From: Xenophilus sp003671765
Lineage (GTDB): Bacteria > Pseudomonadota > Gammaproteobacteria > Burkholderiales > Burkholderiaceae_C
Reading direction: 5' to 3'
DNA: 64,000 nt
Assembly (NCBI GenBank): GCA_051414805.1
Contig: CP166702.1
Span: 2,666,001-2,730,000 of the forward strand
Translations under genes and position numbers: made by a program
Shown: piece after piece, positions 44,423 to 52,486 of the stretch
Position numbering within the stretch: the stretch's first letter is position 1
Layout of the letters: each line of letters opens with the position of its first letter
The notes under the pieces: model-generated
Told to the model about the DNA's origin: nothing
The model's input: only the letters and a program-made list of their open reading frames with translations
Databases searched by the model: none

Positions 44423-45262
44423 TCAGGCCGCGCGCGTGGCCTCCGCATCCGGCGAGTGACCGGCCTGCGGCGCGGCCGTGCCGGGCCCGCCCACATGGCC
44501 GAGGGCGCCTGAAATCTCGTTGGCGGTGGCCTGCAGCTTGGGCAGCCAGCCGTCGTCGAGGCGGTCGGCCGGCGCTGAGATCGACAGGCCCGCCACCAGC
44601 TTGCCCTGGTCGTCGTAGATGCCGGCGGCCATGCAGCGCACGCCCAGTTCGAGTTCCTCGTTGTCGCGCGCGATGCCGTATTGGCGTGCCTTGGAGAGCT
44701 CGCGCTCCAGCACCGGGAGCTGGGTGATGCTGTTGCGTGTGTGGCCGGCCAGGCCGGTGCGGGTGGCATAGCTGCGCACGCGCTGCGGGTCGTCGGCCGC
44801 CAGGAAGAGCTTGCCGGTGGACGTGAGGTGCAACGGCGCCCGCCCGCCGATGGCGCGCACCACCTGCATGCCCGAGCGTTCGCTGTAGGCGCGCTCGATG
44901 TAGACGATCTCGTCGCCCTGGCGCATGCTGAGGTTCACCGGTTGCTGCGTCAGCTTGTGCAGTTCGCGCATGGGCGACAGTGCCGCGTCGCGCACGTTCA
45001 GCCGCGCCTTCACCAGGTTGCCCAGCTCCAGCAGGCGCATGCCGAGCCGGTAGCTGCCGGCTTCGGGCCGGTCGACGAAGCGGCCCACGGCCAGGTCGTT
45101 GAGGATGCGGTGCGTGGTGGAGGGGTGCAGGCCGGTTTTTTCGCTGATCTCCTTGAGGGAGATCGCCTCTTCCCGCGAGGCCAGCACATCGATCAGGGCG
45201 AACATCCGCTCGATCACCTGGATGACAGGGGTAGCGGGGACGTCAGCGTTGGCTTTTCTCAT
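44423..45262 (-). CDS. IclR family transcriptional regulator
   Basis: 279-residue regulator. The N-terminal winged HTH is at about residues 14-70 (VIERMFALIDVLASREEAIS, LKEISEKTGLHPSTTHRILN). The IclR effector domain follows (VYIERAYSERSGMQVVRAIG, then LHLTSTGKLFLA and GIARDNEELELGVRCMAAGI). The C-terminal 20 residues are a loose Ala/Gly-rich tail. It is not next to an obvious catabolic operon, so its target is unknown. It lies 30 bases downstream of bpt's opposite end on the same strand. Confidence 0.88.
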   Translation of the reverse strand: MRKANADVPATPVIQVIERMFALIDVLASREEAISLKEISEKTGLHPSTTHRILNDLAVGRFVDRPEAGSYRLGMRLLELGNLVKARLNVRDAALSPMRELHKLTQQPVNLSMRQGDEIVYIERAYSERSGMQVVRAIGGRAPLHLTSTGKLFLAADDPQRVRSYATRTGLAGHTRNSITQLPVLERELSKARQYGIARDNEELELGVRCMAAGIYDDQGKLVAGLSISAPADRLDDGWLPKLQATANEISGALGHVGGPGTAAPQAGHSPDAEATRAA

Positions 45263-45292
45263 GGGATGGCGCGGGATGAGACACGCGCCATT

Positions 45293-46042
45293 TTATCTCG
45301 TGAAATTTTCTGGCGCTTGCCACTGGCCATCGAGCAGGAGCTCGTGCGGGACGAAGCGCGCCTTGTAGTCCATCTTGGCGCTGTCGCCGATCCAGTAGCC
45401 GAGGTACACGTGCGCCAGGCCGAGTTGGCGCGCCTGCGCGATCTGCCACAGCACGCCGTAGGTGCCGTAGGCGGCGCCGGCCTCGGGCTCGTAGAAGGTG
45501 TAGACCGCCGAGATGCCGTCGTTCAGCACGTCGAGGATGGACACCATCTTCAGCGCGCCCGCGCTGCCGTCGGGCAGTGTCTCGCGGAACTCGACCAGCC
45601 GCGAGTTGACGCGGCTTTGCAGCAGGAACTGGGTGTACTGGTCGATGCTGTCGTGGTCCATCCCACCCCCCGCGTGGCGGCCGTTCTGGTAGCGCAGGTA
45701 GAGCTGGTAGTGCTCCGGCACGAAGCACAGCTTCAGCACACGGGCCTGCAGGCTGGCATGCTGCTTCGCGGCGCGGCGCTGGCTGCGGGTGGGGTGGAAT
45801 CGATCGACGAGCACGCGCAGCGGCACGCAGGCGCGGCAGCCGTCGCAGTACGGCCGGTAGGTGAACATGCCGCTGCGGCGGAAACCCCCGAGGACCAGGT
45901 CCGAGTAGGCGTCGTTGTTGATGAGGTGGCTGGGCGTGGCCACCTGCGAGCGGGCCTGGCGGTCCGGCAGGTAGCTGCACGGATAGGGCGCCGTCGCGTA
46001 GAACTGCAGCGTCTGGAGCGGAAGGTCCTTGAGGTGCGTCAC
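45293..46042 (-). CDS. bpt: Aspartate/glutamate leucyltransferase (arginyltransferase-like, N-end rule)
   Basis: 249-residue aminoacyl-tRNA-protein transferase that adds Leu to proteins starting with Asp or Glu, marking them for ClpS/ClpAP. The N-terminal Cys region MFTYRPYCDGCRACVPLRV and the C-terminal GNAT-like core (YTFYEPEAGAAYGTYGVLWQ, VYLGYWIGDSAKMDYKARF) are intact. The best start is GTG 46042 (VTHLKDLPLQTLQFYAT); no clear ribosome binding site was seen. It follows aat by 28 bases, so the two N-end-rule enzymes form one operon. Confidence 0.91.
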   Translation of the reverse strand: MTHLKDLPLQTLQFYATAPYPCSYLPDRQARSQVATPSHLINNDAYSDLVLGGFRRSGMFTYRPYCDGCRACVPLRVLVDRFHPTRSQRRAAKQHASLQARVLKLCFVPEHYQLYLRYQNGRHAGGGMDHDSIDQYTQFLLQSRVNSRLVEFRETLPDGSAGALKMVSILDVLNDGISAVYTFYEPEAGAAYGTYGVLWQIAQARQLGLAHVYLGYWIGDSAKMDYKARFVPHELLLDGQWQAPENFTR

Positions 46043-46070
46043 GGGGAGACCGGGAGGGCGTCGCGCGGGA

Positions 46071-46868
46071 TCACTCGGGTCGAGGCGGCAGGAGTTCGTT
46101 CCAGTATACGGGCTCGAAACGCCACGCCGCAGGGGGAGGCAGCACCCGCGCGGCGTCCACGTGGGCCAGGAAGCGGCTGCGCGGCCACTCGCGCGCGCCC
46201 AGGCTGGCCAGGTGGCGCGTGTTCTGCTGGCAGTCGATGAGCTCGATGCCGTGGCGTCGGCAGAAGCAGACCAGGGCGGCCAGGGCGATCTTCGACGCGT
46301 CGGTTCGGTGCGCGAACATCGACTCGCCGAACATCGCCCGGCCGATCGCCACGCCGTACAGGCCGCCCACCAGTTCGCCGTCCACCCAGGTCTCGACGCT
46401 GTGGGCATGGCCCGCACGGTGCAGCCGGGTGTAGGCCTCGACCATTTCCGCCACGATCCAGGTGCCCGACTGGCCCTCGCGCGGCGCCTGGGCGCAGGCG
46501 GCGATCACGCGTTCGAAGGCGTGGTCGATGCGGATCTCGCAGCGGCCGCTGTCGGCACGGAAGGCCTGCAGCGTCTTGCGCAGGGACCGGTGCAGCCGGA
46601 ATTCGGCCGTGGGCAGCACCATGCGCGGGTCCGGGCTCCACCAGAGGATGGGTTGGTCGTCGCTGAACCACGGAAAGATGCCGTGGCTGTAGCCGTCCAG
46701 CAGGGTGGCCACGTCGAGTGCGCCGCCGCCGGCCAGCAGGCCAGGCACCGGATCGTCCTGCGTCCAGGCGCTGGCCACCGGCGGGAAGGGCTCGCCGGGT
46801 TCGAGCCAGGGCAGGGGGCGGGAACGGGAGGTCAAGGGCGGGAGGAGGTCGTAGCGCCCGATTCTCAC
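46071..46868 (-). CDS. aat: Leucyl/phenylalanyl-tRNA--protein transferase
   Basis: 265-residue cytosolic enzyme that transfers Leu or Phe to proteins with N-terminal Arg or Lys. Family motifs are LAGGGALDVATLLDGYSHGI, FPWFSDDQPILWWSPDPR, GLYGVAIGRAMFGESMF and the C-terminal LIDCQQNTRHLASLGA. The start is a GTG at 46868; a shorter start is conceivable, since many homologues begin near LPWLEPG. Operon with bpt. Confidence 0.93.
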   Translation of the reverse strand: MRIGRYDLLPPLTSRSRPLPWLEPGEPFPPVASAWTQDDPVPGLLAGGGALDVATLLDGYSHGIFPWFSDDQPILWWSPDPRMVLPTAEFRLHRSLRKTLQAFRADSGRCEIRIDHAFERVIAACAQAPREGQSGTWIVAEMVEAYTRLHRAGHAHSVETWVDGELVGGLYGVAIGRAMFGESMFAHRTDASKIALAALVCFCRRHGIELIDCQQNTRHLASLGAREWPRSRFLAHVDAARVLPPPAAWRFEPVYWNELLPPRPE

Positions 46869-46910
46869 CGAGCATCCTTCCCCGCTCGCCCGCAGCCCAC
46901 ATTCCCCGGC

Positions 46911-48092
46911 TCAGAAGCTCTCGAGCGGCAGGCCCACGTAGTTCTCGGCCAGCGACACGGAGGCGGCCTTCGAGTGCACGAGGTAGTCCAGTTCGGCCTC
47001 CTGGATCTTCTGGCCGAATTCCCCCGTGTCCGGGAAGCGGTGCATCAGCGAGGTGAACCACCACGAGAAGCGCTCGGCCTTCCACACCCGCCGCAGGCAC
47101 AGGTCGGAGTAGCGGTCCAGCGCCGACGGGCTGTGGTCCCGATAGTGGTGGATGAAGGCCTGCGACAGGTAGCCCACGTCCGCGGCCGCGAGGTTCAGTC
47201 CCTTGGCGCCGGTGGGCGGCACGATGTGGGCGGCGTCGCCGGCCAGGAAGAGGCGGCCGAAGCGCATCGGCTCGGCCACGAAGCTGCGCAGCGGGGCGAT
47301 GCTCTTCTCCAGCGAGGGCCCGGTCACCAGGTGCTCGCGTGCCTCGGGGTCGAGCCGCGCGCGCAGTTCGTCCCAGAAGGCCTCGTCGCTCCAGCGCTCG
47401 ACCTTCTCCTCGACCGGCACCTGCACGTAGTAGCGGCTGCGCGTCGCGCTGCGCATGCTGCACAGCGCGAAGCCGCGCGAGGTGTTGGCGTAGATCAGTT
47501 CGTGCGACACCGGGGGCACGTCGGCCAGCACGCCCAGCCAGCCGAAGGGGTACACCTTCTCGTAGAGCCGGATGGCGCCGGGCGGCACGCTGGCCCGGCT
47601 CACGCCGTGGTAGCCGTCGCAGCCGGCGATGTAGTCGCACTCGATCTCGTGCGTGGCGCCGTCCTTCTCATAGCGCACGCGCGGGCGCTGGCCGTCGAAG
47701 TCGTGCAGGCTCACGTTGGCGGCGCCGTACACGGTGCTCAGGCCCTTGGCCGCGCGCGCTTCCATCAGGTCGCGCGTCACTTCGGTCTGGCCATACACCG
47801 TCACGCGCTTGCCGCCGGTGAGGGCGTGCATGTCGATGCGGTGTCGTGCCCCCTTGAAGAGCAGTTCGATGCCGTCGTGCGGCAGGCCCTCGGCCTTCGC
47901 ACGGGCGTCGACGCCCGCCTGGGCCAGCAGGTCCATCGTGACCTGCTCGAGGACGCCGGCGCGGATGCGTCCGAGCACGTAATCGCCGCTCTGGCGTTCG
48001 ACGATGATGTTGTCGATCCCGGCGGCATGGAGCAGCTGGCCGAGCAGCAGGCCGGAGGGGCCGGCGCCGATGATCGCGACTTGGGTGCGCAT
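46911..48092 (-). CDS. pobA: 4-hydroxybenzoate 3-monooxygenase
   Basis: 393-residue FAD- and NADPH-dependent hydroxylase converting 4-hydroxybenzoate to protocatechuate. The FAD motif VAIIGAGPSGLLLG is at the N-terminus, the DG motif CDGYHGVSRASVP is central, and the second FAD motif LAGDAAHIVPPTGAKGLNLA is late. The substrate-proximal RIRAGVLEQ is intact. Length equals the Pseudomonas enzyme to within one residue. It is divergent from an IclR-type activator across a 147-bp region with a three-part operator. Confidence 0.95.
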   Translation of the reverse strand: MRTQVAIIGAGPSGLLLGQLLHAAGIDNIIVERQSGDYVLGRIRAGVLEQVTMDLLAQAGVDARAKAEGLPHDGIELLFKGARHRIDMHALTGGKRVTVYGQTEVTRDLMEARAAKGLSTVYGAANVSLHDFDGQRPRVRYEKDGATHEIECDYIAGCDGYHGVSRASVPPGAIRLYEKVYPFGWLGVLADVPPVSHELIYANTSRGFALCSMRSATRSRYYVQVPVEEKVERWSDEAFWDELRARLDPEAREHLVTGPSLEKSIAPLRSFVAEPMRFGRLFLAGDAAHIVPPTGAKGLNLAAADVGYLSQAFIHHYRDHSPSALDRYSDLCLRRVWKAERFSWWFTSLMHRFPDTGEFGQKIQEAELDYLVHSKAASVSLAENYVGLPLESF

Positions 48093-48165
48093 CTGTTGTC
48101 TCCTGGATGGGGTGTGTGGAGCGTAGGGCGCCGAAGCCTGCGCTGCACACGGCGCCTCGGCCGAG

Positions 48166-48202
48166 TGTGCGATCATGGAACCGGCTGCGCGATGATCGCG
48201 CA
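48166..48202. promoter_or_regulatory. Putative PobR operator: direct repeat plus perfect palindrome
   Basis: TGTGCGAT at 48166-48173, TGCGCGAT at 48186-48193 and its inverted partner ATCGCGCA at 48195-48202. The last two form a perfect 17-bp palindrome, and the first is a direct repeat exactly 20 bp upstream. It lies between pobA and its IclR-type regulator, 38 bases before the latter's start codon. Confidence 0.65.
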
Positions 48203-48239
48203 GGCAGTGCCATCCACAGACTTTCCGATTGCTGCTTCC

Positions 48240-49010
48240 ATGACCATCGCCAAGGCCGATTTCATCGAAGGCATTGCCAAGGGCATGGCCGTGCTGGAGA
48301 GCTTCGACACCGAGCGCCAGCGCCTCAACGCCACCCTGGCGGCCGAGCGTGCCGGCATCACCCGTGCCGCGGCCCGTCGGCACCTGCTCACACTCGCGCA
48401 CCTGGGCTACCTGGAGACCGACGGCAGCTACTTCTGGATGGCGCCCAAGGTGCTGCGCTTCTCGGGCAGCTATCTCTCGTCGTCGCGCTTGCCGCGGGCC
48501 TTGCAGCCCACCTTGAACCGGCTCGCCGCGCAGACGGGCGAGTCCTTCTCGGCCGTCGTGCTCGACGGCGAGGAGGTGGTCATCGTGGCGCGCAGCGGGG
48601 CCTATGGCGCGCCCACCCGCGTGCTGGCCTACGGCCTGCACCTGGGCGCGCGGTTGCCGGCGCACGCCACCTCCACCGGCCAGGTGCTGCTGGCGGCACT
48701 GACGACGCCGCAGCTCGCGCACTGGCTCAAGGGCCGCACGTTCGCGCGCCTCACGCCGCACACCATCACCCAGGCGCGGCTGCTGCGCCAGACGCTGGCG
48801 CGCGTGCGGCGGCAGGACTACCGCTTCGCCAGCGAGGAGCACGAACTCGGCGTGCAGGCCCTGGCGGTGCCGCTGCGCGACATGCGCGGGCGCACGGTGG
48901 CGGCACTCAATGTGGTGCTGTCCGGTGTGCGCCATTCGGAGGAAGCGCTGCAGCGCGACATGCTGCCGCTGCTCTTCGAGGCGGCGCGCGAAGTGCGCGC
49001 CATACTTTGA
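48240..49010 (+). CDS. pobR: IclR family regulator, PobR/PcaR-type
   Basis: 256-residue IclR-family regulator of the PcaR/PcaU/PobR subgroup. It opens with FIEGIAKGMAVLESFDTERQ, typical of the subgroup, followed by the HTH LAAERAGITRAAARRHLLTL and the effector domain with RVLAYGLHLGARLPAHATST. It is divergent from pobA, so it is probably its 4-hydroxybenzoate-responsive activator. That role is inferred from family and position. ATG 48240 was chosen because longer in-frame reading runs antisense through pobA. Confidence 0.86.
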   Translation: MTIAKADFIEGIAKGMAVLESFDTERQRLNATLAAERAGITRAAARRHLLTLAHLGYLETDGSYFWMAPKVLRFSGSYLSSSRLPRALQPTLNRLAAQTGESFSAVVLDGEEVVIVARSGAYGAPTRVLAYGLHLGARLPAHATSTGQVLLAALTTPQLAHWLKGRTFARLTPHTITQARLLRQTLARVRRQDYRFASEEHELGVQALAVPLRDMRGRTVAALNVVLSGVRHSEEALQRDMLPLLFEAAREVRAIL

Positions 49011-49072
49011 CCCGGGCCTGAACTTCGGCCGCTGCGACGCGCTCGAACCAGTCTTTCTACGAGGGAACCGCC

Positions 49073-49732
49073 ATGCGCCTGCTGCTGCTCGAAGACGACG
49101 TGATGATCGGCGAGGCCGTGCTCGATCTGCTGCGGGCCGAGCAGTACGCCGTCGACTGGGTCAAGGACGGCGAGACCGCCGAATCGGCGCTGCGCACGCA
49201 GCAGTACGACCTGGTGCTGCTCGACCTCGGACTGCCGCGCAAGGACGGCCTGGAGGTCCTGCGCGGCCTGCGGGCGCGCAAGCAGCGCATGCCGGTGCTG
49301 ATCGCCACGGCACGTGATTCGGTCCAGCAGCGCATCGAGGGGCTCGATGCCGGTGCCGACGACTACGTGCTCAAACCCTACGACCTCGACGAACTGCTGG
49401 CGCGCATCCGCGCACTCCTGCGCCGTGCCTCCGGCCGTGCCGAGCCGGTGTACGAGCACATGGGCGTGGCCATCAACCCCAGCACGCGCGAGGTGACGGT
49501 CGAGGGCCGGTCCGTCGTGCTCTCGGCACGCGAATGGGCCGTGCTGGAGCCGCTGATCGCCCGACCGGGCATGCTGCTGTCGCGCCAGCAGCTCGAGGAA
49601 AAGCTCTACAGCTGGAAGGACGAGATCAGCAGCAACGCGGTGGAGGTCTACATCCACGGCCTGCGCAAGAAGCTCGGTGCCGACCTGATCCGCAACGTGC
49701 GCGGCGTGGGCTACATGGTGCCCAAGGAATGA
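49073..49732 (+). CDS. OmpR/PhoB family response regulator
   Basis: 219-residue response regulator. The receiver has EDDV, phosphoacceptor Asp51 in VLLDLGLPRKDGLE, Thr in ATARDSV and Lys in VLKPYDLDELLAR. The winged helix has LSAREWAVLEPLIARPG and NAVEVYIHGLRKKLG. Its stop overlaps the ATG of the histidine kinase. It resembles the pair at 26250-28276 but is clearly a separate paralogue. Possible TctD/QseB relative; the signal is unknown. Confidence 0.91.
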   Translation: MRLLLLEDDVMIGEAVLDLLRAEQYAVDWVKDGETAESALRTQQYDLVLLDLGLPRKDGLEVLRGLRARKQRMPVLIATARDSVQQRIEGLDAGADDYVLKPYDLDELLARIRALLRRASGRAEPVYEHMGVAINPSTREVTVEGRSVVLSAREWAVLEPLIARPGMLLSRQQLEEKLYSWKDEISSNAVEVYIHGLRKKLGADLIRNVRGVGYMVPKE

Positions 49733-51105
49733 GCGGGCAGGCGTCCACCGGCGCGGCATCGGCACCGGCGCCGCGCCGCGCGGGCTCGCTGCGCGCCCGG
49801 CTGCTGTGGTTCCTGTTGGCGGCGATCGTGCTGGCGGGCGCCGTGCAGGCCCTGGTGACGTATCGGACGGTGCTGCGCGAGGCCGACGAGATCTTCGACT
49901 ACCACATGCAGCAGATGGCGATGTCGCTGCGCTCCGGCCTGCCGCCCAGCGCAGCCGTGAGCGGCCTGCGCGGCGGCGAGCAGAACTTCGAGTTCGTCGT
50001 GCAGGTGTGGACTGTCGACGGGGAGCGCATCTTCGAATCGGCCGAGGAGGCGGCGCTGCCGCAGCGCGCGGTGCTGGGCTTCTCGGACGTCAACGCGCGT
50101 GGCACCACGTACCGCGTCTTCTCCCTGCAGGCGCGCGGCCTGGTGATCCAGGTCGCACAGGACATGGCCGCCCGCCGCCAGATGGCCGGTACCCTGGCCC
50201 TGCGCACCGTCGGGCCCGTGGTGCTGATGGCGCCTCTGCTGATGCTGGTGGTCTGGTGGGTGGTGAGCGGCTCGCTCGCGCCCGTGGCGCGCGTGCGCCG
50301 GCAGGTGGCCACGCGGCAGGCCGACGACCTGTCGCCCGTGAGCGAGGACGGCCTGCCCGAGGAGGTGCGGCCGCTGGTGCACGAGCTCAACCTGCTCTTC
50401 GACCGCGTGCGCCACGCCTTCGAGGCGCAGAAGCACTTCGTGGCCGACGCGGCGCACGAGCTTCGTTCGCCGCTGGCCGCGCTCAAGCTGCAGGTGCAGG
50501 GCCTGCAGCGGGCGCAGGACGACGGCGCGCGCGAGGTGGCGGTGCAGCGCCTGTCGGCCGGCATCGACCGCGCCACCCGACTCGTCGAGCAGCTGCTCGC
50601 GCTCGCACGGCAGGAGGCCAGCGCGGCCGCCGGCGCGCCGGGCGAGCCGGTCGATCTGGTGCAGGTCGCGCGGCTCGCGATCGGCGACGTGGTGCCCGCG
50701 GCGCAGGCGCGCCGCATCGACGTGGGCCTGGGCCGCGCCGATGCGGTGACGGTGCAGGGGCATCCCGAAGCGCTGCGCATGATGGTCCGCAACCTGGCCG
50801 ACAACGCCGTCAAGTACACGCCCGAGGGCGGCCGGGTCGACGTGGAGATCGAGGCCACGCCGGCCGGCGTCGAAGTGCATGTGGAAGACAGCGGACCGGG
50901 CCTGCCGGAAGCCGAGCGCGAGCGGGTGCTCGATCGCTTCTACCGATCCGGCGAACCGCAGGCCCCGGGCAGCGGCCTGGGCCTGGCCATCGTGCGCTCG
51001 GTCGCGCAACTGCATGGTGCGACCGTGCGCCTCGAGGCGTCATCTCGTTTGGGCGGCCTGCGCGCGGTGGTGGTCTTTTCTGCGCCGGTCAGTCACGCGG
51101 CCTGA
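49729..51105 (+). CDS. Sensor histidine kinase
   Basis: 458-residue membrane kinase with transmembrane segments at about 24-43 and 162-180 and a periplasmic sensor between. A HAMP-like linker follows, then the HisKA motif DAAHELRSPLAALKL with His243, N box NLADNAVKYTPEGG and G boxes DSGPGLPE and GSGLGLAIVR. ATG 49729 overlaps the response regulator stop (ATGA). Its last 17 bases overlap the convergent ferredoxin gene. Confidence 0.91.
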   Translation: MSGQASTGAASAPAPRRAGSLRARLLWFLLAAIVLAGAVQALVTYRTVLREADEIFDYHMQQMAMSLRSGLPPSAAVSGLRGGEQNFEFVVQVWTVDGERIFESAEEAALPQRAVLGFSDVNARGTTYRVFSLQARGLVIQVAQDMAARRQMAGTLALRTVGPVVLMAPLLMLVVWWVVSGSLAPVARVRRQVATRQADDLSPVSEDGLPEEVRPLVHELNLLFDRVRHAFEAQKHFVADAAHELRSPLAALKLQVQGLQRAQDDGAREVAVQRLSAGIDRATRLVEQLLALARQEASAAAGAPGEPVDLVQVARLAIGDVVPAAQARRIDVGLGRADAVTVQGHPEALRMMVRNLADNAVKYTPEGGRVDVEIEATPAGVEVHVEDSGPGLPEAERERVLDRFYRSGEPQAPGSGLGLAIVRSVAQLHGATVRLEASSRLGGLRAVVVFSAPVSHAA

Positions 51106-51376
51106 GGTCCACGCGTGATGCGCGGACCATCGTGATCGCGTGGAAGGGGCAGGTCACGGCGCAGTCGCTGCAGCCGGTGCATCGCGCCGCGTCCTGAAGC
51201 ACCGAGCGCTTGCGCCAGTCGATGGCCTCGAGGGCCAGCACATGGTGCTCGCACGAGCCCACGCACCAGCCGCAGCCGGTGCATCGCCCGGGGTCGATTG
51301 CCGGTAGCCAGCCGGGGCGCGAGCGGCCCGTGGAGGAGGTCGGTGTTGCGAGTTGGGCTTCGCGCATGGACGCCAT
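51089..51376 (-). CDS. Ferredoxin-like protein with two [4Fe-4S] motifs
   Basis: About 95 residues with two clusters of the bacterial ferredoxin pattern: CTGCGWCVGSCEHH and CTGCSDCAVTCPFH. The first has an unusual final segment (Cys-Glu-His-His rather than Cys-Pro), so its cluster environment may differ. It probably carries electrons in the cytosol; the partner is unknown. The start is unclear (ATG 51400, 51376 and 51367 are in frame). It overlaps the end of the histidine kinase gene. Confidence 0.75.
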   Translation of the reverse strand: MASMREAQLATPTSSTGRSRPGWLPAIDPGRCTGCGWCVGSCEHHVLALEAIDWRKRSVLQDAARCTGCSDCAVTCPFHAITMVRASRVDLRPRD

Positions 51377-51415
51377 GCTGGCACAGCACGTGCCGCGCAT
51401 GTCGTGCGGCCAAAG

Positions 51416-51446
51416 AAAAAGCCCACCATCGCGAGATGGTGGGCTT
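51416..51446 (-). terminator. Rho-independent terminator of the original tRNA-Asn
   Basis: Perfect 11-bp stem AGCCCACCATC-GCGA-GATGGTGGGCT with a T-run on the minus strand (A-run at 51416-51420 on plus), 24 bases downstream of the 3' end of the tRNA-Asn remnant in the tRNA's direction. It was probably stranded here when the prophage split the tRNA locus. Confidence 0.8.
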
Positions 51447-51469
51447 CAAGAAGCCCGAAGGCTTTTGTT

Positions 51470-51517
51470 TGGCTCCCCGACCTGGGCTCGAACCAGGGAC
51501 CTACGGATTAACAGTCC
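51470..51517 (-). pseudogene. tRNA-Asn(GTT) 3' remnant, prophage attachment site
   Basis: The minus strand reads GGACTGTTAATCCGTAGG, then a T-arm GGTTCGAGCC and the acceptor end GGGGAGCCA with encoded CCA. This is the anticodon stem to 3' end of tRNA-Asn. The 5' half (acceptor strand, D arm) is missing; phage-like DNA takes its place. The identity breaks inside the anticodon stem. It therefore marks the left junction of an element integrated into tRNA-Asn, with the intact tRNA expected at the other end, outside the window. Confidence 0.85.
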
Positions 51518-51660
51518 CCGGCGATTTCTGGCCGCCAACCCGCATGGATGCTGAAAATCAGGCCGGCGACTGCCAAATATCGGGAGCGGATCAGAGGCCC
51601 TTTTCTGCACATTTATTGTGCAAATTGGACCATCAAAGCACTGGATATTTGGCAACGTTC

Positions 51661-52443
51661 CTACGCGCGAGCTACGAGTTCTAGATCCGCCCCAATCTGG
51701 ATCATGGCGCGCCACTCGTCGGCGTCCACGCCCGAGACTGCGACGTCAAACAGTTCTAGATAGGGGTGGTCGTAGCTCGGTTCGATTGGGAAGGAATACG
51801 CCGCCTGCACAGACTGCGGCGCAAGTCTTTCGATGCTCAGAATGGTCTCGTGTGCGATCTGCCGTATGCACGCAAGGTGAGGGTGCGCGATCGCCTTCAG
51901 CTCACCCTTGTGCCTGAGTTTCCACCCGGAGTAGGCGCCGCTTTTGAAGTCTGCGAAGGATTCGAGCAACTCTCCATCAAGGTGGGCGCCCCCGTCCTGA
52001 TCCCGAAGCGTTTTGACGATCTCGAGCCGCGAGAAAGTCCGAGCCTTTGCGTCCCTGACCACGGGCGTGTTCCACCAGTCGGAGAACGCAACCAGCTCGG
52101 ACCTCCCCGTTCCAGAAAGCATTGGCACGTAGCTGCCACGCATGTTTGCCGTGTCGACATGGATAGCGGCCAGCTGGCACTGCGGCGATAGACCCTCGGA
52201 AAGCGGCGGCGCCGTATCGTAGAACCGCTCTTGCCGCAGCCCAAGCTGATGTAGCAGGCAAAGCGATCTGCCTTGCGTTCCATAGAGCAAAATTTGCAAA
52301 GTCGTCGAAATCGGCTTCGCGAAATGGGTTCGGCCTGCGTCGAAGGCGGCGCAATAGTCGACGAGGAGGCGGATCTGCTCGGCAAGTTCACCGAGCAACT
52401 CCTCTTTCGACCGCTTGAAGGTTGGGGCGTTTTTCTTGCTCAC
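51661..52443 (-). CDS. Uncharacterised prophage cargo protein between att site and integrase
   Basis: About 260 residues, no recognised domain. The N-terminus is basic and helical (KKNAPTFKRSKEELLGELAE) and is followed by hydrophobic short segments without a clear membrane helix (STTLQILLYGTQGRSLCLLH). His/Asp residues are scattered (CQLAAIHVDTANMRG, KAIAHPHLACIRQIAHETIL). GTG 52443 is the likeliest start; TTG 52500 would overlap the integrase gene. Composition is less GC-rich than its neighbours. Genes in this slot of prophages are often host-benefit or anti-phage cargo, but nothing in this sequence proves that. Confidence 0.65.
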   Translation of the reverse strand: MSKKNAPTFKRSKEELLGELAEQIRLLVDYCAAFDAGRTHFAKPISTTLQILLYGTQGRSLCLLHQLGLRQERFYDTAPPLSEGLSPQCQLAAIHVDTANMRGSYVPMLSGTGRSELVAFSDWWNTPVVRDAKARTFSRLEIVKTLRDQDGGAHLDGELLESFADFKSGAYSGWKLRHKGELKAIAHPHLACIRQIAHETILSIERLAPQSVQAAYSFPIEPSYDHPYLELFDVAVSGVDADEWRAMIQIGADLELVARA

Positions 52444-52486
52444 CCTGCATTTTGGCGCGTAGGTGCAATCCAGCACCAACAGGTAT

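Noticed and set aside
46029..48239. Long upstream extension of the PobR-type regulator frame across aat and pobA
   Set aside because: The extension is antisense to two well-supported genes; homology starts at 48240.
51451..51466. Small AAGCC-CGAA-GGCTT hairpin with T-run on the plus strand
   Set aside because: A five-bp stem beside the tRNA terminator with no upstream plus-strand gene close by; too weak to call a terminator.
51470..51560. A complete tRNA gene
   Set aside because: Only the anticodon stem to CCA end is present; the sequence where the D arm and 5' acceptor strand should be does not match a tRNA.
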